In this document: piece after piece, positions 25,001 through 31,629 of the stretch
Layout of the letters: the number at the start of each line of letters is the position of its first letter
How positions within the stretch are numbered: the first letter of the stretch is position 1
Source of the DNA: Xenopus tropicalis
Lineage: Eukaryota; Chordata; Amphibia; Anura; Pipidae
DNA length: 64,000 nt
Reading direction: 5' to 3'
NCBI RefSeq assembly: GCF_000004195.4
Contig: NC_030680.2
Coordinates: forward strand, 1,924,964-1,988,963
Translations under genes and position numbers: made by a program
Notes under the pieces: model-generated
Seen by the model: only the letters and a program-made list of their open reading frames with translations
Databases searched by the model: none
Told to the model about the DNA's origin: nothing

Positions 25001-28000
25001 TATAGAAGCTATCTGGTTACTAGGGTCCAAATTATAGAAGCTATCTGGTTACTAGGGTCCAAATTATAGAAGCTATCTGGTTACTAGGGTCCAAATTATA
25101 GAAGCTAGCTAATTGCTAGGATTTAAATTACTCGAGCGACTAAGCAGAGATGTGAGTGAGACACTGAGATATGAATAGGGGGATAGAAAGGTAAGTAATA
25201 AAATGTAAAAATATCAATAAAATTGTAAACAGTAGTTTCTTTTAGAAGAAAAAGGCAAATAATTCAAAAACTATTTAAAAAAAAAATGAAGACCATTCAA
25301 AAAGTTTCTATGAATTTTTCATTCTATAACCTACTAAAAGTCAAATTGAAGGTGAACTGCCCCTTTAAAGTATGTTACACTAGTATGTGGGGTCCATTTA
25401 TATATTGAATAGCTGATATAATTTACAGATACACCGATGAATGAGGGAGGGGGGGCATTTATACCTGCAGATACCCTGGGGCCTTTAATGATCGTTAGAC
25501 TAAAGTGTGGGGCCCGTTCATATATTGAATTGCTTCATTATTACTTACAGGTAAGTGAATATTCTGTGTATTAGTCAGATTGGCATTACTTTCCCTTTGC
25601 AGAGACAATGTTACTGGTGATGGATGAGGATTATACAGTGAGAGTTGCCCCCCCGCCCCGGGACCCTACAGATAACTTCCACACGAGGGCAATAACTCTG
25701 GGGAGACTTGAGGGATTAGATAACATTGCCCTGAGTCCTACTGGGAAACTCTTTGCCATCCGAGAGGGAAATCTCTACACCGGCCCAGTGTTGTCTTGTG
25801 TCAACCAAATCTTGTTCTCCCTCGACCGAAGAATTGGGTGCGGTGCGTGGGACGTGTTTAAACTCTTCTCAGTTGATCCCAGGGGGCTTCTCTGTGCAGT
25901 GGGGGATTCTGGATCACTTTACTGGGGCCCCCGCCCAGAGGATGAAAGCCAGAACTGGGTTGGGGACCTGGGTGAATATGTAGGAAACTATAACTGCAGT
26001 GATACCGACTCTATCGTCTTCGACCCACAAGGGGCTTTATATGCAATAACAAGCGATGGTCGGATTCAGATGTGGGTCAGACCAGCAGAGACAGACAGTG
26101 ATTGGTTGGACTTGGGAACCGCACTCAGCCAAAGAGACGGCAGAGATTCCCCCCATGTGATCTCTTTCTGCCCTGAGGGAAACCTCTGGTGGGTCAGTAA
26201 GGCTGATGGCAAACTGTATAAAGGGCCCCAGCCAACTCAGGGGAACCCGGGGTATTGGGAGAAGGCCACGTTCTTGGGCCCCGACTATCATCGGTACAGG
26301 CTATTTGGCTTCATCGGAGCAACGTTCATTCAGAAGATCCAGGACTTTGAGTTCCTCCCTGAACTGGGGGAAATTGTCACAGAAAGGAATATGATATTAA
26401 TGGAAGAGACCTATGATAACGGCGACGGGGGCGGCACATTAAATGAGACTTTCAGGTGAGTGATTTACCCTCTCTTATTACTGAGCCCCCGGGGAACGAT
26501 GCTATTGATTCTATGGATTTAGTTTTCTTCCCACCAGTAACCCCCCCAAATGGGATTCTAGAAAAACATTGTCTTAATTATGAAACAATTGTACATATAC
26601 AGTAAGTAATGGGAATAATGAGACAATGGCAAGTAAATAGCAGATATTAATCCTTTCTTTCATTCAGTTTCAGGAAATCCATAAAGGAAGTGAGCAGATT
26701 TATTCATGATCATAACATTGTGTTTGTGGGGGAGGCAGAAACCACTTTCACCGGGGGGATTCCTGTTATTGGCATGGAAAGGGCTTCCAGGATTTCCCTC
26801 GATAATAACGTCACTCACCGGTGGGATTTCACCAACACCAATGAGCGAGAGGTAACGGGATCAGAGAATAATGTACCCCCTACTGTATAGTGTAAGGATA
26901 TTATAAGTCACTGAGGGGTTCTGTGCCCCCCATATAAAGGCACAAGGCTGCAGGCTGAGTTATACAGGGAACTCTGAGTATCACTCATGTATTATAAGGG
27001 ATAATGTACCCCCTACTGTAAATGATAAGGATATTAGCAGTCACTGAGGGGTTCTGTGCCCCCCATATAAAGGCACAAGGCTGCAGGCTGAGTTATACAG
27101 GGAACTCTGAGTATCACTCATGTATTATAAGGGATAATGTACCCCCTACTGTAAATGATAAGGATATTAGCAGTCACTGAGAGGTTCTGTGCCCCCCATA
27201 TAAAGGCACAAGGCTGCAGGCTGAGTTATACAGGGAACTCTGAGTATCACTCATGTATTATAAGGGATAATGTACCCCCTACTGTAAATGATAAGGATAT
27301 TAGCAGTCACTGAGGGGTTCTGTGCCCCCCATATAAAGGCACAAGGCTGCAGGCTGAGTTATACAGGGAACTCTGAGTATCACTCATGTATTATAAGGGA
27401 TAATGTACCCCCTACTGTAAATGATAAGGATATTAGCAGCCACTGAGGGGCTCTGTGCCCATATAAAGGCACAAGGCTGCAGGCTGAGTTATACAGGGAA
27501 CTCTGAGTATCACTCATGTATTATAAGGGATAATGTACCCCTACTGTAAATGATAAGGATATTAGCAGTCACTGAGGGGTTCTGTGCCCCCCATATAAAG
27601 GCACAAGGCTGCAGGCTGAGTTATACAGGGAACTCTGAGTATCACTCATGTATTATAAGGGGTAATGTACCCCCTACTGTAAATGATAAGGATATTAGCA
27701 GTCACTGAGGGGTTCTGTGCCCCCCATATAAAGGCACAAGGCTGCAGGCTGAGTTATACAGGGAACTCTGAGTATCAAACAGTCACTATTTATTGGGCTG
27801 GGGGGGCTGTTTGTGCCTCTCGGTACTGGGAATGCCGGGGGGGCTGTAAGGTGCCACAGACAGTCACTATTTATTGGGCTGGGGGGGCTGCTTGTGCCTC
27901 TGGGTACTGGGAATGCCAGGGGGGCTGTAAGGTGCCACAGACAGTCACTATTTATTGGGCTGGGGGGGCTGTTTGTGCCTCTCGGTACTGGGAATGCCGG

Positions 28001-28808
28001 GGGGGCTGTAAGGTGCCACAGACAGTCACTATTTATTGGGCTGGGGGGGCTGCTTGTGCCTCTGGGTACTGGGAATGCCAGGGGGGCTGTAAGGTGCCAC
28101 AGACAGTCACTATTTATTGGGCTGGGGGGGGGGGCTGTTTGTGCCTCTGGGTACTGGGAATGCCGGGGGGGCTGTAAGGTGCCACAGACAGTCACTATTT
28201 ATTGGGCTGGGGGGGCTGTTTGTGCCTCTGGGTACTGGGAATGCCGGGGGGCTGTAAGGTGCCACAGACAGTCACTATTTATTGGGCTGGGGGGGGCTGT
28301 TTGTGCCTCTGGGTACTGGGAATGCCAGGGGGGCTGTAAGGTGCCACAGACAGTCACTATTTATTGGGCTGGGGGGGGCTGTTTGTGCCTCTGGGTACTG
28401 GGAATGCCAGGGGGGCTGTAAGGTGCCACAGACAGTCACTATTTATTGGGCTGGGGGGGCTGTTTGTGCCTCTGGGTACTGGGAATGCCAGGGGGGCACA
28501 ATGACTGATTCTGAACATTTTGTTCTTTATTTTAGGTGACTTTATCGCTACAAGAACCTGTTGTGGTTGGAAGTGGGAAAACTGTACGTATGGGGGCGTC
28601 AGTCCAGAAAGCCAGAATAAGTGTTGCCTACAGGGTCCGGCTCCTCACAGCCCAAGGCCGCACTGTAACCATTGGGGGCAGCTGGGAAGGGACCACCTTC
28701 TATAATCTGAGGGCGGTACCAAGAGAAGCCCGGGGCAGGGGGAAGCATTTGGGCTTTACAAGAACAGACAGTTGGGAGGAGGAGACCCACTCTAATTACT
28801 CTGATTAA
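9922..28808 (+). CDS. Predicted 13-exon Ig - tachylectin - aerolysin fusion gene
   Basis: The gene model joins 9922-10018, 11242-11574, 13369-13692, 13824-13919, 14653-15099, 16408-16878, 17508-18360, 19397-19580, 20014-20368, 24178-24645, 25603-26455, 26668-26851 and 28536-28808. The exon lengths sum to 4938 nt, exactly 1646 codons including the stop, and every junction keeps frame. Domain order is signal peptide, V, C1, TM, C1-like, C1-like, tachylectin-2, aerolysin-like, then C1-like, tachylectin-2, aerolysin-like. All donors are GT except GC at 20369. The N-terminal half looks like a B7/butyrophilin-type receptor and the C-terminal half like a lectin-guided pore-former. The data do not prove a single transcript. 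The TM exon could be skipped, or the locus could make separate receptor and effector products. Intron repeats are not conserved between the two modules. Confidence 0.55.
10045..11217. repeat. 103-bp tandem repeat in intron 1
   Basis: About 11 highly similar copies with a 103-bp period, measured between successive AGTATCTAGTGACAG phrases. It fills intron 1 from just after the donor to 24 bp before the V exon acceptor AG, so little unique intron sequence remains. Confidence 0.95.
11242..11574 (+). CDS. Exon 2: Ig V-set domain
   Basis: This exon has 111 codons, phase 1-1, with acceptor TTACACCTCAG and donor GTAAGT at 11575. It encodes a V-set Ig domain: Cys in FIPCTITGY, Trp in VHWTLGSG, and a DEGEYTCAV F-strand with the second Cys. 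The VYMYDRG segment recalls B7/butyrophilin V domains. In the mature protein it would be N-terminal and ligand-binding by analogy with that family. The first two thirds are nearly the same as the minus-strand V exon and the final third is diverged. I see no J-like segment or recombination signal, so it is not a rearranging receptor. Orthology to B7-H6, NKp30 or the Xenopus MHC-linked XMIV genes cannot be decided here. Confidence 0.9.
11575..11974. other. Intron 2, unique part
   Basis: Ordinary non-coding intron sequence between the V exon and the 28-bp array. No exon or known repeat was recognised. Confidence 0.5.
11975..13104. repeat. 28-bp minisatellite in intron 2
   Basis: About 40 copies of a 28-bp unit (GGCCAACATAGAACTGGTGG plus GTACC and a short variable ending ATT, AGC or AGT). 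The variable tri-nucleotide alternates in a mosaic, consistent with unequal exchange. Minus-strand open frames up to 451 codons across it are artefacts. Confidence 0.95.
13369..13692 (+). CDS. Exon 3: Ig C1-set domain
   Basis: This exon has 108 codons, phase 1-1, with acceptor CCCCGTGCAG and donor GTAAGT at 13693. The pattern GVTCRASNYYPETIKFQW is the classic C1-set B-C strand signature (Cys, Tyr-Pro, then Trp). DDGGKYSCVISH supplies the F-strand Cys and the trailing His typical of C1 domains. Like C1 domains in B7-H6, butyrophilin and tapasin, it would form the membrane-proximal domain before the TM exon. V followed by C1 is the ectodomain of that group. Confidence 0.9.
13824..13919 (+). CDS. 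Exon 4: transmembrane segment
   Basis: This exon has 32 codons, phase 1-1. It encodes a stretch of about 20 hydrophobic residues (AVIGTLAALILPLCIWGY), preceded by an Arg (MIRAV) and followed by a basic KTLVRN stop-transfer segment. This is a type I membrane anchor. The Arg at the outer membrane border recalls activating receptors that pair with acidic adaptors, but it may simply lie outside the bilayer. Because the exon is symmetric, skipping it would give a soluble product with the frame intact. If retained with the downstream exons, the lectin and pore modules would be placed in the cytosol. That fits poorly with their cysteines and function. Confidence 0.8.
13920..14652. other. Intron 4
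   Basis: Unique non-coding sequence. The reading frame of the next exon stays open upstream to an ATG at 14574 and includes LLPSLLLFQP. That could act as an alternative signal-peptide-like start, but it coincides with the polypyrimidine tract of a good acceptor and is more likely intron. Confidence 0.45.
14653..15099 (+). CDS. Exon 5: divergent C1-like Ig domain without the B-strand Cys
   Basis: This exon has 149 codons, phase 1-1. It is homologous to exons 6 and 10: EPPRLSP matches EPPKPSP, the ITPDMHEDDGAELTVRVNH block is nearly the same as theirs, and it ends SVSCRLKV. The B-strand position reads ATMFFQISG where the other two read STL[RS]CRIPG, so the usual B-strand Cys is Phe. A YSCQC motif and a late SCRLKV Cys remain. 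In all three copies the expected F-strand Cys position is Val (AELTVRVTH), so the disulfide pattern differs from a standard C1 domain. The family is not one I can name more precisely than C1-like. Confidence 0.75.
15125..15830. repeat. G-rich pentamer array
   Basis: About 700 bp of interspersed GGGTT, GGGTA and GGGGT pentamers on the plus strand, just after the exon 5 donor. Dense G3-4 runs predict G-quadruplex capacity in the transcribed RNA and on the plus strand. The unit is not the vertebrate telomere hexamer. Confidence 0.95.
15875..16293. mobile_element. T2-type MITE in intron 5
   Basis: It starts TTAAAGGAAAACTATCCCCC and ends near ACATTGTTTGGGGTGTAG. The interior phrases ACAGATAGTTTATAATC, ATATTGCCCTTTTACATC and GATTACCCAATAGCACATAC are typical of an abundant Xenopus T2-type MITE. 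The outer right terminal repeat is eroded. It is absent from the corresponding place before exon 10. Confidence 0.75.
16408..16878 (+). CDS. Exon 6: C1-like Ig domain, first module
   Basis: This exon has 157 codons, phase 1-1, with acceptor TTAACAG and donor GTTTGT at 16879. It carries STLRCRIPGSLPEPTEITLYL, a B-C region with Cys and a Pro-rich turn. A long variable loop follows (about residues 60-90). Then come NCQCIIHITPD, DDGAELTVRVTH and a late SCRLEV Cys. It is about 90% similar to exon 10 outside the variable loop, where the two differ in length and sequence (VANKAKTEQEV versus LAVEPEREGLV). It directly precedes the propeller exon and forms a cassette with it. Its binding partner is unknown. 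Confidence 0.78.
16925..17122. repeat. 12-bp minisatellite
   Basis: About 16 copies of a 12-bp unit (GTGTGGCTCCGC and variants) in intron 6. It is absent from the paralogous intron before 25603. The unit is divisible by three, so all frames stay open artefactually. Confidence 0.93.
17508..18360 (+). CDS. Exon 7: tachylectin-2-type beta-propeller, first module
   Basis: This exon is 853 nt, entering in phase 1 and leaving in phase 2, with donor GTGAGT at 18361. It encodes about 284 residues. The blade pattern is of tachylectin-2 type: WDMFKLFSVDPRGLLCAV, then DSIVFDPQGALYAIT, then ISFCPEGNLWWVS, each followed by a short phrase with G and Y/W such as GKLYKGPQP. Tachylectin-2 is a five-bladed propeller that binds GlcNAc, so a sugar-binding or targeting role is likely. 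From about FEFLPELG the sequence leaves the propeller and begins the first strands of the aerolysin-like module, continuing into exon 8. The paralogue at 25603 differs at about six positions in the propeller but at about thirteen in the last 38 residues. Confidence 0.88.
18370..18752. repeat. Polypyrimidine (TTC/TTTC) tract
   Basis: About 380 bp of almost pure C/T on the plus strand, starting 10 bp after the exon 7 donor. Mirror-like TTCTTCTTTT blocks could form triplex (H-DNA). It is absent from the paralogous intron after 26455. The Lys/Glu-rich minus-strand frame across it is an artefact. Confidence 0.95.
18753..19396. other. Intron 7, unique part
   Basis: Non-coding; I see no exon or recognisable repeat. 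The last 80 bp (AATGGGAATAATGAGA onward) are conserved with the paralogous intron before 26668. Confidence 0.5.
19397..19580 (+). CDS. Exon 8: aerolysin-like module, first half (module 1)
   Basis: This 184-nt exon, phase 2 in and phase 0 out, is bounded by CATTCAG and GTAACC. It continues the beta-rich fold begun at the end of exon 7. GEAETTFTGGIPVIG matches the Gly-Ile-Pro motif of natterin/aerolysin/ETX-MTX2 proteins, followed by a strand pair ending RWDFTNTNERE. In that superfamily this region sits near the membrane-inserting hairpin and the stem strands. It is almost the same as the exon at 26668 except for three changes near its start. The product would oligomerise into a beta-barrel pore by family analogy; activity is not shown. 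Confidence 0.82.
19600..19965. mobile_element. AT-rich MITE-like insertion in intron 8
   Basis: This segment is absent from the paralogous intron, where sequence diverges right after GTAAC[CG]GGATCAG. It is rich in TTCGAATT/ACTCGAATT-type phrases and ends GGATAAATAAGCCCC, resembling a common Xenopus short DNA element. The terminal repeats could not be delimited exactly. Confidence 0.45.
20014..20368 (+). CDS. Exon 9: aerolysin-like module, second half, plus basic linker
   Basis: This exon has phase 0 in (acceptor CGTTTAG). The first part runs VTLSLQEAVAVGSGKTVRMG to a VPYRVRL strand and a GGSWEGTTFY strand, matching the C-terminal strands of aerolysin-like folds. A tail of about 45 residues follows that the module-2 copy lacks in this form. 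It begins RGRGRKKRSYPK, where RKKR|S fits a furin-type R-X-K/R-R site, and it is very rich in Asp, Glu and Arg. At 20369 an AAAG|GCAAGT sequence is a strong GC-AG donor in phase 1, compatible with exon 10. If unspliced, the frame stops at 20419-20421, but no AATAAA lies nearby, which favours splicing. Confidence 0.72.
20481..20629. mobile_element. T2-type MITE left end
   Basis: The sequence begins TTAAAGGGGCACTAAATGC, a T2-type terminus, and continues AT-rich into the 71-bp array. No matching right end was found near 23650. The array may have grown inside this element. Confidence 0.5.
20630..23645. repeat. 71-bp tandem array in intron 9
   Basis: About 43 copies of a 71-bp unit, with a common 67-bp variant that drops a CCTG. 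Each unit contains CCCTCTAGTCTCTGCCTATT, a CATGCATACACAC phrase and ACCAATCCCAG. The reversed-CCAAT-like ACCAAT occurs once per unit. The unit resembles an internal piece of the MITE at 713-1217 (935-1010). The array lies between the two effector modules. Confidence 0.95.
23646..24177. other. Intron 9, 3' part
   Basis: Non-coding. No exon is recognised apart from the acceptor at its end. The last 50 bp before 24178 match the sequence preceding exon 6, marking the left part of the module duplication. Confidence 0.5.
24178..24645 (+). CDS. Exon 10: C1-like Ig domain, second module
   Basis: This exon has 156 codons, phase 1-1, with acceptor TTAACAG and donor GTTTGT. It is the paralogue of exon 6. 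It carries STLSCRIPG, a variable loop (SAEGHLAVEPEREGL), NCQCTIHITPD, DDGAELTVRVTH and SKSCRLEV. The flanking introns are also related at their exon-proximal ends, so the Ig + propeller + pore cassette was duplicated as a block. The variable loop differs from exon 6 while the framework is conserved, suggesting the loop may be the functionally diversifying surface. Confidence 0.78.
24690..25118. repeat. 32-bp array grown inside a MITE
   Basis: About 13 copies of a 32-bp unit built on TGGTTGCTAGGGTCCAAATT. That phrase is also a normal single-copy internal part of a common Xenopus MITE whose remaining 3' half follows directly at 25119-25368. The array therefore arose by internal tandem expansion of that element. 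Confidence 0.9.
25119..25368. mobile_element. 3' half of a T2-type MITE
   Basis: It contains AGTAATAAAATGTA, GGCAAATAATTCAAAAACTA, ATGAAGACCATTCAAAAAG and CATTCTATAACCTACTAAAA, and ends GGTGAACTGCCCCTTTAA. This is the typical right end (TTAAAGGGGCAGTTCACC inverted) of an abundant Xenopus element. The left terminus is missing. Confidence 0.7.
25603..26455 (+). CDS. Exon 11: tachylectin-2-type beta-propeller, second module
   Basis: This 853-nt exon is the same length and phase as exon 7. Its blade motifs WDVFKLFSVDPRGLLCAV, DSIVFDPQGALYAIT and ISFCPEGNLWWVS are preserved. Differences in the propeller are few (for example SSCIN to LSCVN and RIGRG to RIGCG, the latter adding a Cys). The C-terminal 38 residues leading into the pore-forming fold differ heavily (NMILMEETYDN against NIIVNTETYNN). 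A carbohydrate-binding role is inferred from the tachylectin-2 family. Confidence 0.88.
26668..26851 (+). CDS. Exon 12: aerolysin-like module, first half (module 2)
   Basis: This 184-nt exon is phase 2 in and phase 0 out. It is the paralogue of exon 8 with the same GGIPVIG motif and NTNERE end. Only the first few residues differ (SFRKSIKE against SFKETIKE). The donor GTAACG is weak but shared with the first module. Confidence 0.82.
26868..27776. repeat. 133-bp tandem repeat in intron 12
   Basis: About seven copies with a 133-bp period, measured between successive AATGTACCCCCTACTG phrases. The copies are nearly the same, with small deletions in the fifth. The array begins within about 20 bp of the exon 12 donor. 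Confidence 0.95.
27777..28505. repeat. 81-bp tandem repeat in intron 12
   Basis: About nine copies of an 81-bp unit (CAGTCACTATTTATTGGGCT start). Length varies in a G7-G10 run, and positions alternate CAGG/CCGG and GGTACT/CGGTACT. Two further copies at 31066-31215 precede the duplicated exon. Confidence 0.95.
28536..28808 (+). CDS. Exon 13: aerolysin-like module, second half, with stop
   Basis: This exon enters in phase 0 after TTTATTTTAG and encodes 90 residues ending in TAA at 28806-28808. It carries VTLSLQEPVVVGSGKTVRMG, a V[AP]YRVRL strand and GGSWEGTTFY, paralogous to exon 9. After RGRGK the tail is short and acidic (SWEEETHSNYSD) and lacks the RKKR motif and the linker of exon 9. This would be the natural C-terminus of the long product. 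AATAAA follows at 28909. Confidence 0.82.
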   Translation: MTLSLQEPVVVGSGKTVRMGASVQKARISVAYRVRLLTAQGRTVTIGGSWEGTTFYNLRAVPREARGRGKHLGFTRTDSWEEETHSNYSD

Positions 28809-28908
28809 ACTACTTTGCCTTAATATGAGTCTCCACAAAATGGCGCCTGTCTGAAGCTCTGATTGGGGATACAAGAGAAAACAAGATTTAAATAATTTAT
28901 ATGTTCTA

Positions 28909-28914
28909 AATAAA
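28909..28914 (+). terminator. Poly(A) signal of the fusion gene
   Basis: A canonical AATAAA 100 bp after the stop, followed by GTTTATTTTG, a T/G-rich downstream element. It is repeated at 31624 in duplication copy B. Confidence 0.7.
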
Positions 28915-28974
28915 GTTTATTTTGCTCGGTTTATACAATAAACCAGGATTTGGAATTATTTCTTGGGGTGCCAG

Positions 28975-30300
28975 GTCCCCACTATGGGTTGTCTGGGAGT
29001 TGGACATTATTACAAGGCCCATTGGTCTGGGGCTGGGGGTCACTGTACAGTAAGGCTAACACTGACACCTACTGGGAGTATCTGGAATTGCCCCTGTACC
29101 CACCTTTACAGACCCTCACTGGCTGCATATTGGGGGGGTCTAAGTAACTGGGAATGATACTGATCAGCAATGGAAATGATATTCCACCTCCTTTGGAGTC
29201 TGGGCAGGGTAAATGCACCTGGGCAGCTTGGTACCCCCTATGGAAGCAGTCAGGATAGATACCCCAGTCCTCAGGTTGATACCCCTAGCGTGTGAGTAGG
29301 GATCAAGGTTTATTTTAACCTGTCTCCTATCTCTACCCCGTGGCCCTACTGCTGAGGCAACATTGCCGGATGGAAGAAATACTTCCTACTACTTTCCTTG
29401 GTGGGGCTGGAAAACTGCCCTTGCTTCCTTCCCTTTCTACCTCACTCCCCTAGAGAGAGCTTGACTAGAGTAACTATCTAACTAATCCTCATTCATGGGG
29501 CCCTGTCCCCGACTTCACCAGAGTGGATGTTGTCATTCTGGGGTAAATGGCTTTACTGGGGCCTGTTTCTGCTCCCAGGCTCAGTGGTCCTTCACCCGAG
29601 AAGCAGAGGCAGCTAAAGAGGAAGCCACACCCTCCTGCTAGACACTATATTAGTCTGCAGGGGGCGTGTACAACCCTAATAACCAATAAGATATAAGGCA
29701 TAGTGCCAACTAGATACATGGGGCTCTGCCCAGTAACAGTAATAAAAAGAACTGGTAGGGGATTAAAGCCATAGGAGGGCTAAACCCTATGGGCCCCTAC
29801 ATTCACCCAGGGGAATATAGGGAATATAATTACATATGTTCAAGCATAATAAGCAGTGCATGAATTAGTGCAAAAATAACACAGTACCAACATCCTTCCA
29901 TTCCTTCCAACCCCCGTACCCCGTAAGAGGCAGAAAAGGCAATGGGTCCCACCTAAAGGCAGGTTCAGGTAGAAGTTGGAGTGAGGGCTCAGCAGTCCTG
30001 TCTCTAGAACCCAACTATTTACAGTCAATTGTCTCTCCAAGGAGAGGGTTCAACAAATTAAATGAGCAAGCCCATTATTGTGGGGCAACAAACGGCAGAG
30101 CAGGGTCACACCCTAGATGTCTCAAACGTAGAGGGAGTCTCTAGGTGTGGAGCAAATTGGTGGAAGATCCGGGTATATGATGGTACCTATGGATTTCTCC
30201 CACCCTCCCGGGTACACAATTCCTCAAGTCTGAGGAAACCAATTAGGACTTCAGAAGTGGCGGTCATACTTGGCCCTTGTGTCCTCAAAGGAGATTTTGA
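28975..30300. other. 3' flank, non-coding, duplicated
   Basis: No exon is supported. It contains dispersed-looking sequence (for example around 29640-29830), with short minus-strand open frames and no recognised domain. The whole stretch recurs at 31690-33015. Confidence 0.4.
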
Positions 30301-30317
30301 TATGTCATAGAGGTGGT

Positions 30318-30764
30318 TCACATCCTTTTGCCTTTAGGCAGGATCACTCCCCGGGACCTCAGTTTCTCCCTATGGACCAGATCACCATAGATCCACTCCT
30401 CCAGATGCTTCTCAACTTTATCGTAGACCCATTCTGGAGCGTAGGGCATATAGTAGCCCCACCTCTCAAACACTTGGGCATTGATGATCCTCTGCACTCT
30501 GGAGACTGTGCGCTGCTTTACAGGGTTTGCCCTTCCTGGAGCCACCCAGAAATGGTCATCTGTGGCAGGCACATAGGGTGTAAAGATGGTTGCGATGGCT
30601 CTGGGGATGTTACTGGTTCCTCCTCTTTGAAGGACGAGTTCCCGGATAGAGGCCCAAAGTCCATGAGGTCCCACTTTGGTTTTGGGGATTTCCTCTTGGT
30701 TTGGTTGAATTCTGGATTGGATGCGCCAGGTGTTGGTGCCACTGCTTACCCCTCCCCACAGCAC
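30318..30764 (-). other. Unrecognised minus-strand open frame in a dispersed element
   Basis: A 148-codon frame with a non-repetitive composition (VERWGYYMP-like aromatic patches and KVEKHLEEWIYGDLV). It is repeated almost unchanged at 33033-33479. Neighbouring frames on the same strand are also open in pieces. The composition suggests a decayed, possibly gag-like, retroelement reading frame, but no zinc knuckle, protease or polymerase motif is visible. I do not assign a function. Confidence 0.3.
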
Positions 30765-31065
30765 TCCTGGCCACCATCTCTGGATCCACCATATATAAGT
30801 TCAGCTGCGATGCGGTCCTCAGCCAGCTAGGCTCCTCCTGCTTCATGGCTGCAGTGGTAGCAACAGGCAGGCTTTGCACTGATATGGCCTTTCAGGGTTC
30901 CTTAGCAGTGAGGGGAATTGAAGGTTTTACAGGCACAGTGGTAGAACCCTCCTTGGGGAGGCACCATCCCCTGCGGACTTTTGGAGGTGGGTGTTGCCTC
31001 CGTCACTGTGGAGGAATTCTCCAAGTCACCTGGGGCCTGAATGAACCTGATCGTGATAGACAGAC

Positions 31066-31215
31066 AGTCACTATTTATTGGGCTGGGGGGGCTGTTTGTG
31101 CCTCTGGGTATTGGGAATGCCAGGGGGGCTGTAAGGTGCCACAGACAGTCACTATTTATTGGGCTGGGGGGGGGCTGTTTGTGCCTCTGGGTACTGGGAA
31201 TGCCAGGGGGGCACA
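31066..31215. repeat. 81-bp repeat, two copies
   Basis: The first two units after the duplication junction. They match the array at 27777-28505, with a longer G run in the second. Confidence 0.92.
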
Positions 31216-31250
31216 ATGACTGATTCTGAACATTTTGTTCTTTATTTTAG

Positions 31251-31514
31251 GTGACTTTATCGCTACAAGAACCTGTTGTGGTTGGAAGTGGGAAAACTGT
31301 ACGTATGGGGGCGTCAGTCCAGAAAGCCAGAATAAGTGTTCCCTACAGGGTCCGGCTCCTCACAGCCCAAGGCCGCACTGTAACCATTGGGGGCAGCTGG
31401 GAAGGGACCACCTTCTATAATCTGAGGGCGGTACCAAGAGAAGCCCGGGGCAGGGGGAAGCATTTGGGCTTTACAAGAACAGACAGTTGGGAGGAGGAGA
31501 CCCACTCTGATTAA
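31251..31514 (+). CDS. Duplicated terminal pore-module exon (orphan or alternative last exon)
   Basis: This is a copy of exon 13 with an intact acceptor (TTTATTTTAG) and an open frame to a TAA at 31512-31514. It differs by A to P in V[AP]YRVRL and by a shorter end (THSD rather than THSNYSD). No preceding Ig, propeller or GGIP exon was duplicated with it. It can only be used as an alternative last exon spliced from 26851, or it is a non-functional remnant. An AATAAA lies at 31624. Confidence 0.6.
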   Translation: MTLSLQEPVVVGSGKTVRMGASVQKARISVPYRVRLLTAQGRTVTIGGSWEGTTFYNLRAVPREARGRGKHLGFTRTDSWEEETHSD

Positions 31515-31623
31515 TCTGATTAAACTACTTTGCCTTAATATGAGTCTGCACAAAATGGCGCCTGTCTGTAGCTCTGATTGGGGATACAAGAGAAAACAAG
31601 ATTTAAATAATTTATATGGTCTA

Positions 31624-31629
31624 AATAAA
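31624..31629 (+). terminator. Poly(A) signal, duplicated exon
   Basis: A canonical AATAAA 110 bp after the stop of the duplicated exon, in the same context as 28909. Confidence 0.6.

Larger units (their letters stand above)
28349..31063. repeat. 2.7-kb tandem segmental duplication, copy A
   Basis: This block comprises the end of the 81-bp array, exon 13, its poly(A) region, about 2 kb of non-coding sequence with an unrecognised element, and the first bases of a 5S-like element. It repeats at 31064-33778 with an offset of 2715 bp and only scattered substitutions. The junction joins GTGATAGA (5S-like element) to CAGACAGTCACT (array) with at most one base of shared sequence. Confidence 0.93.
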
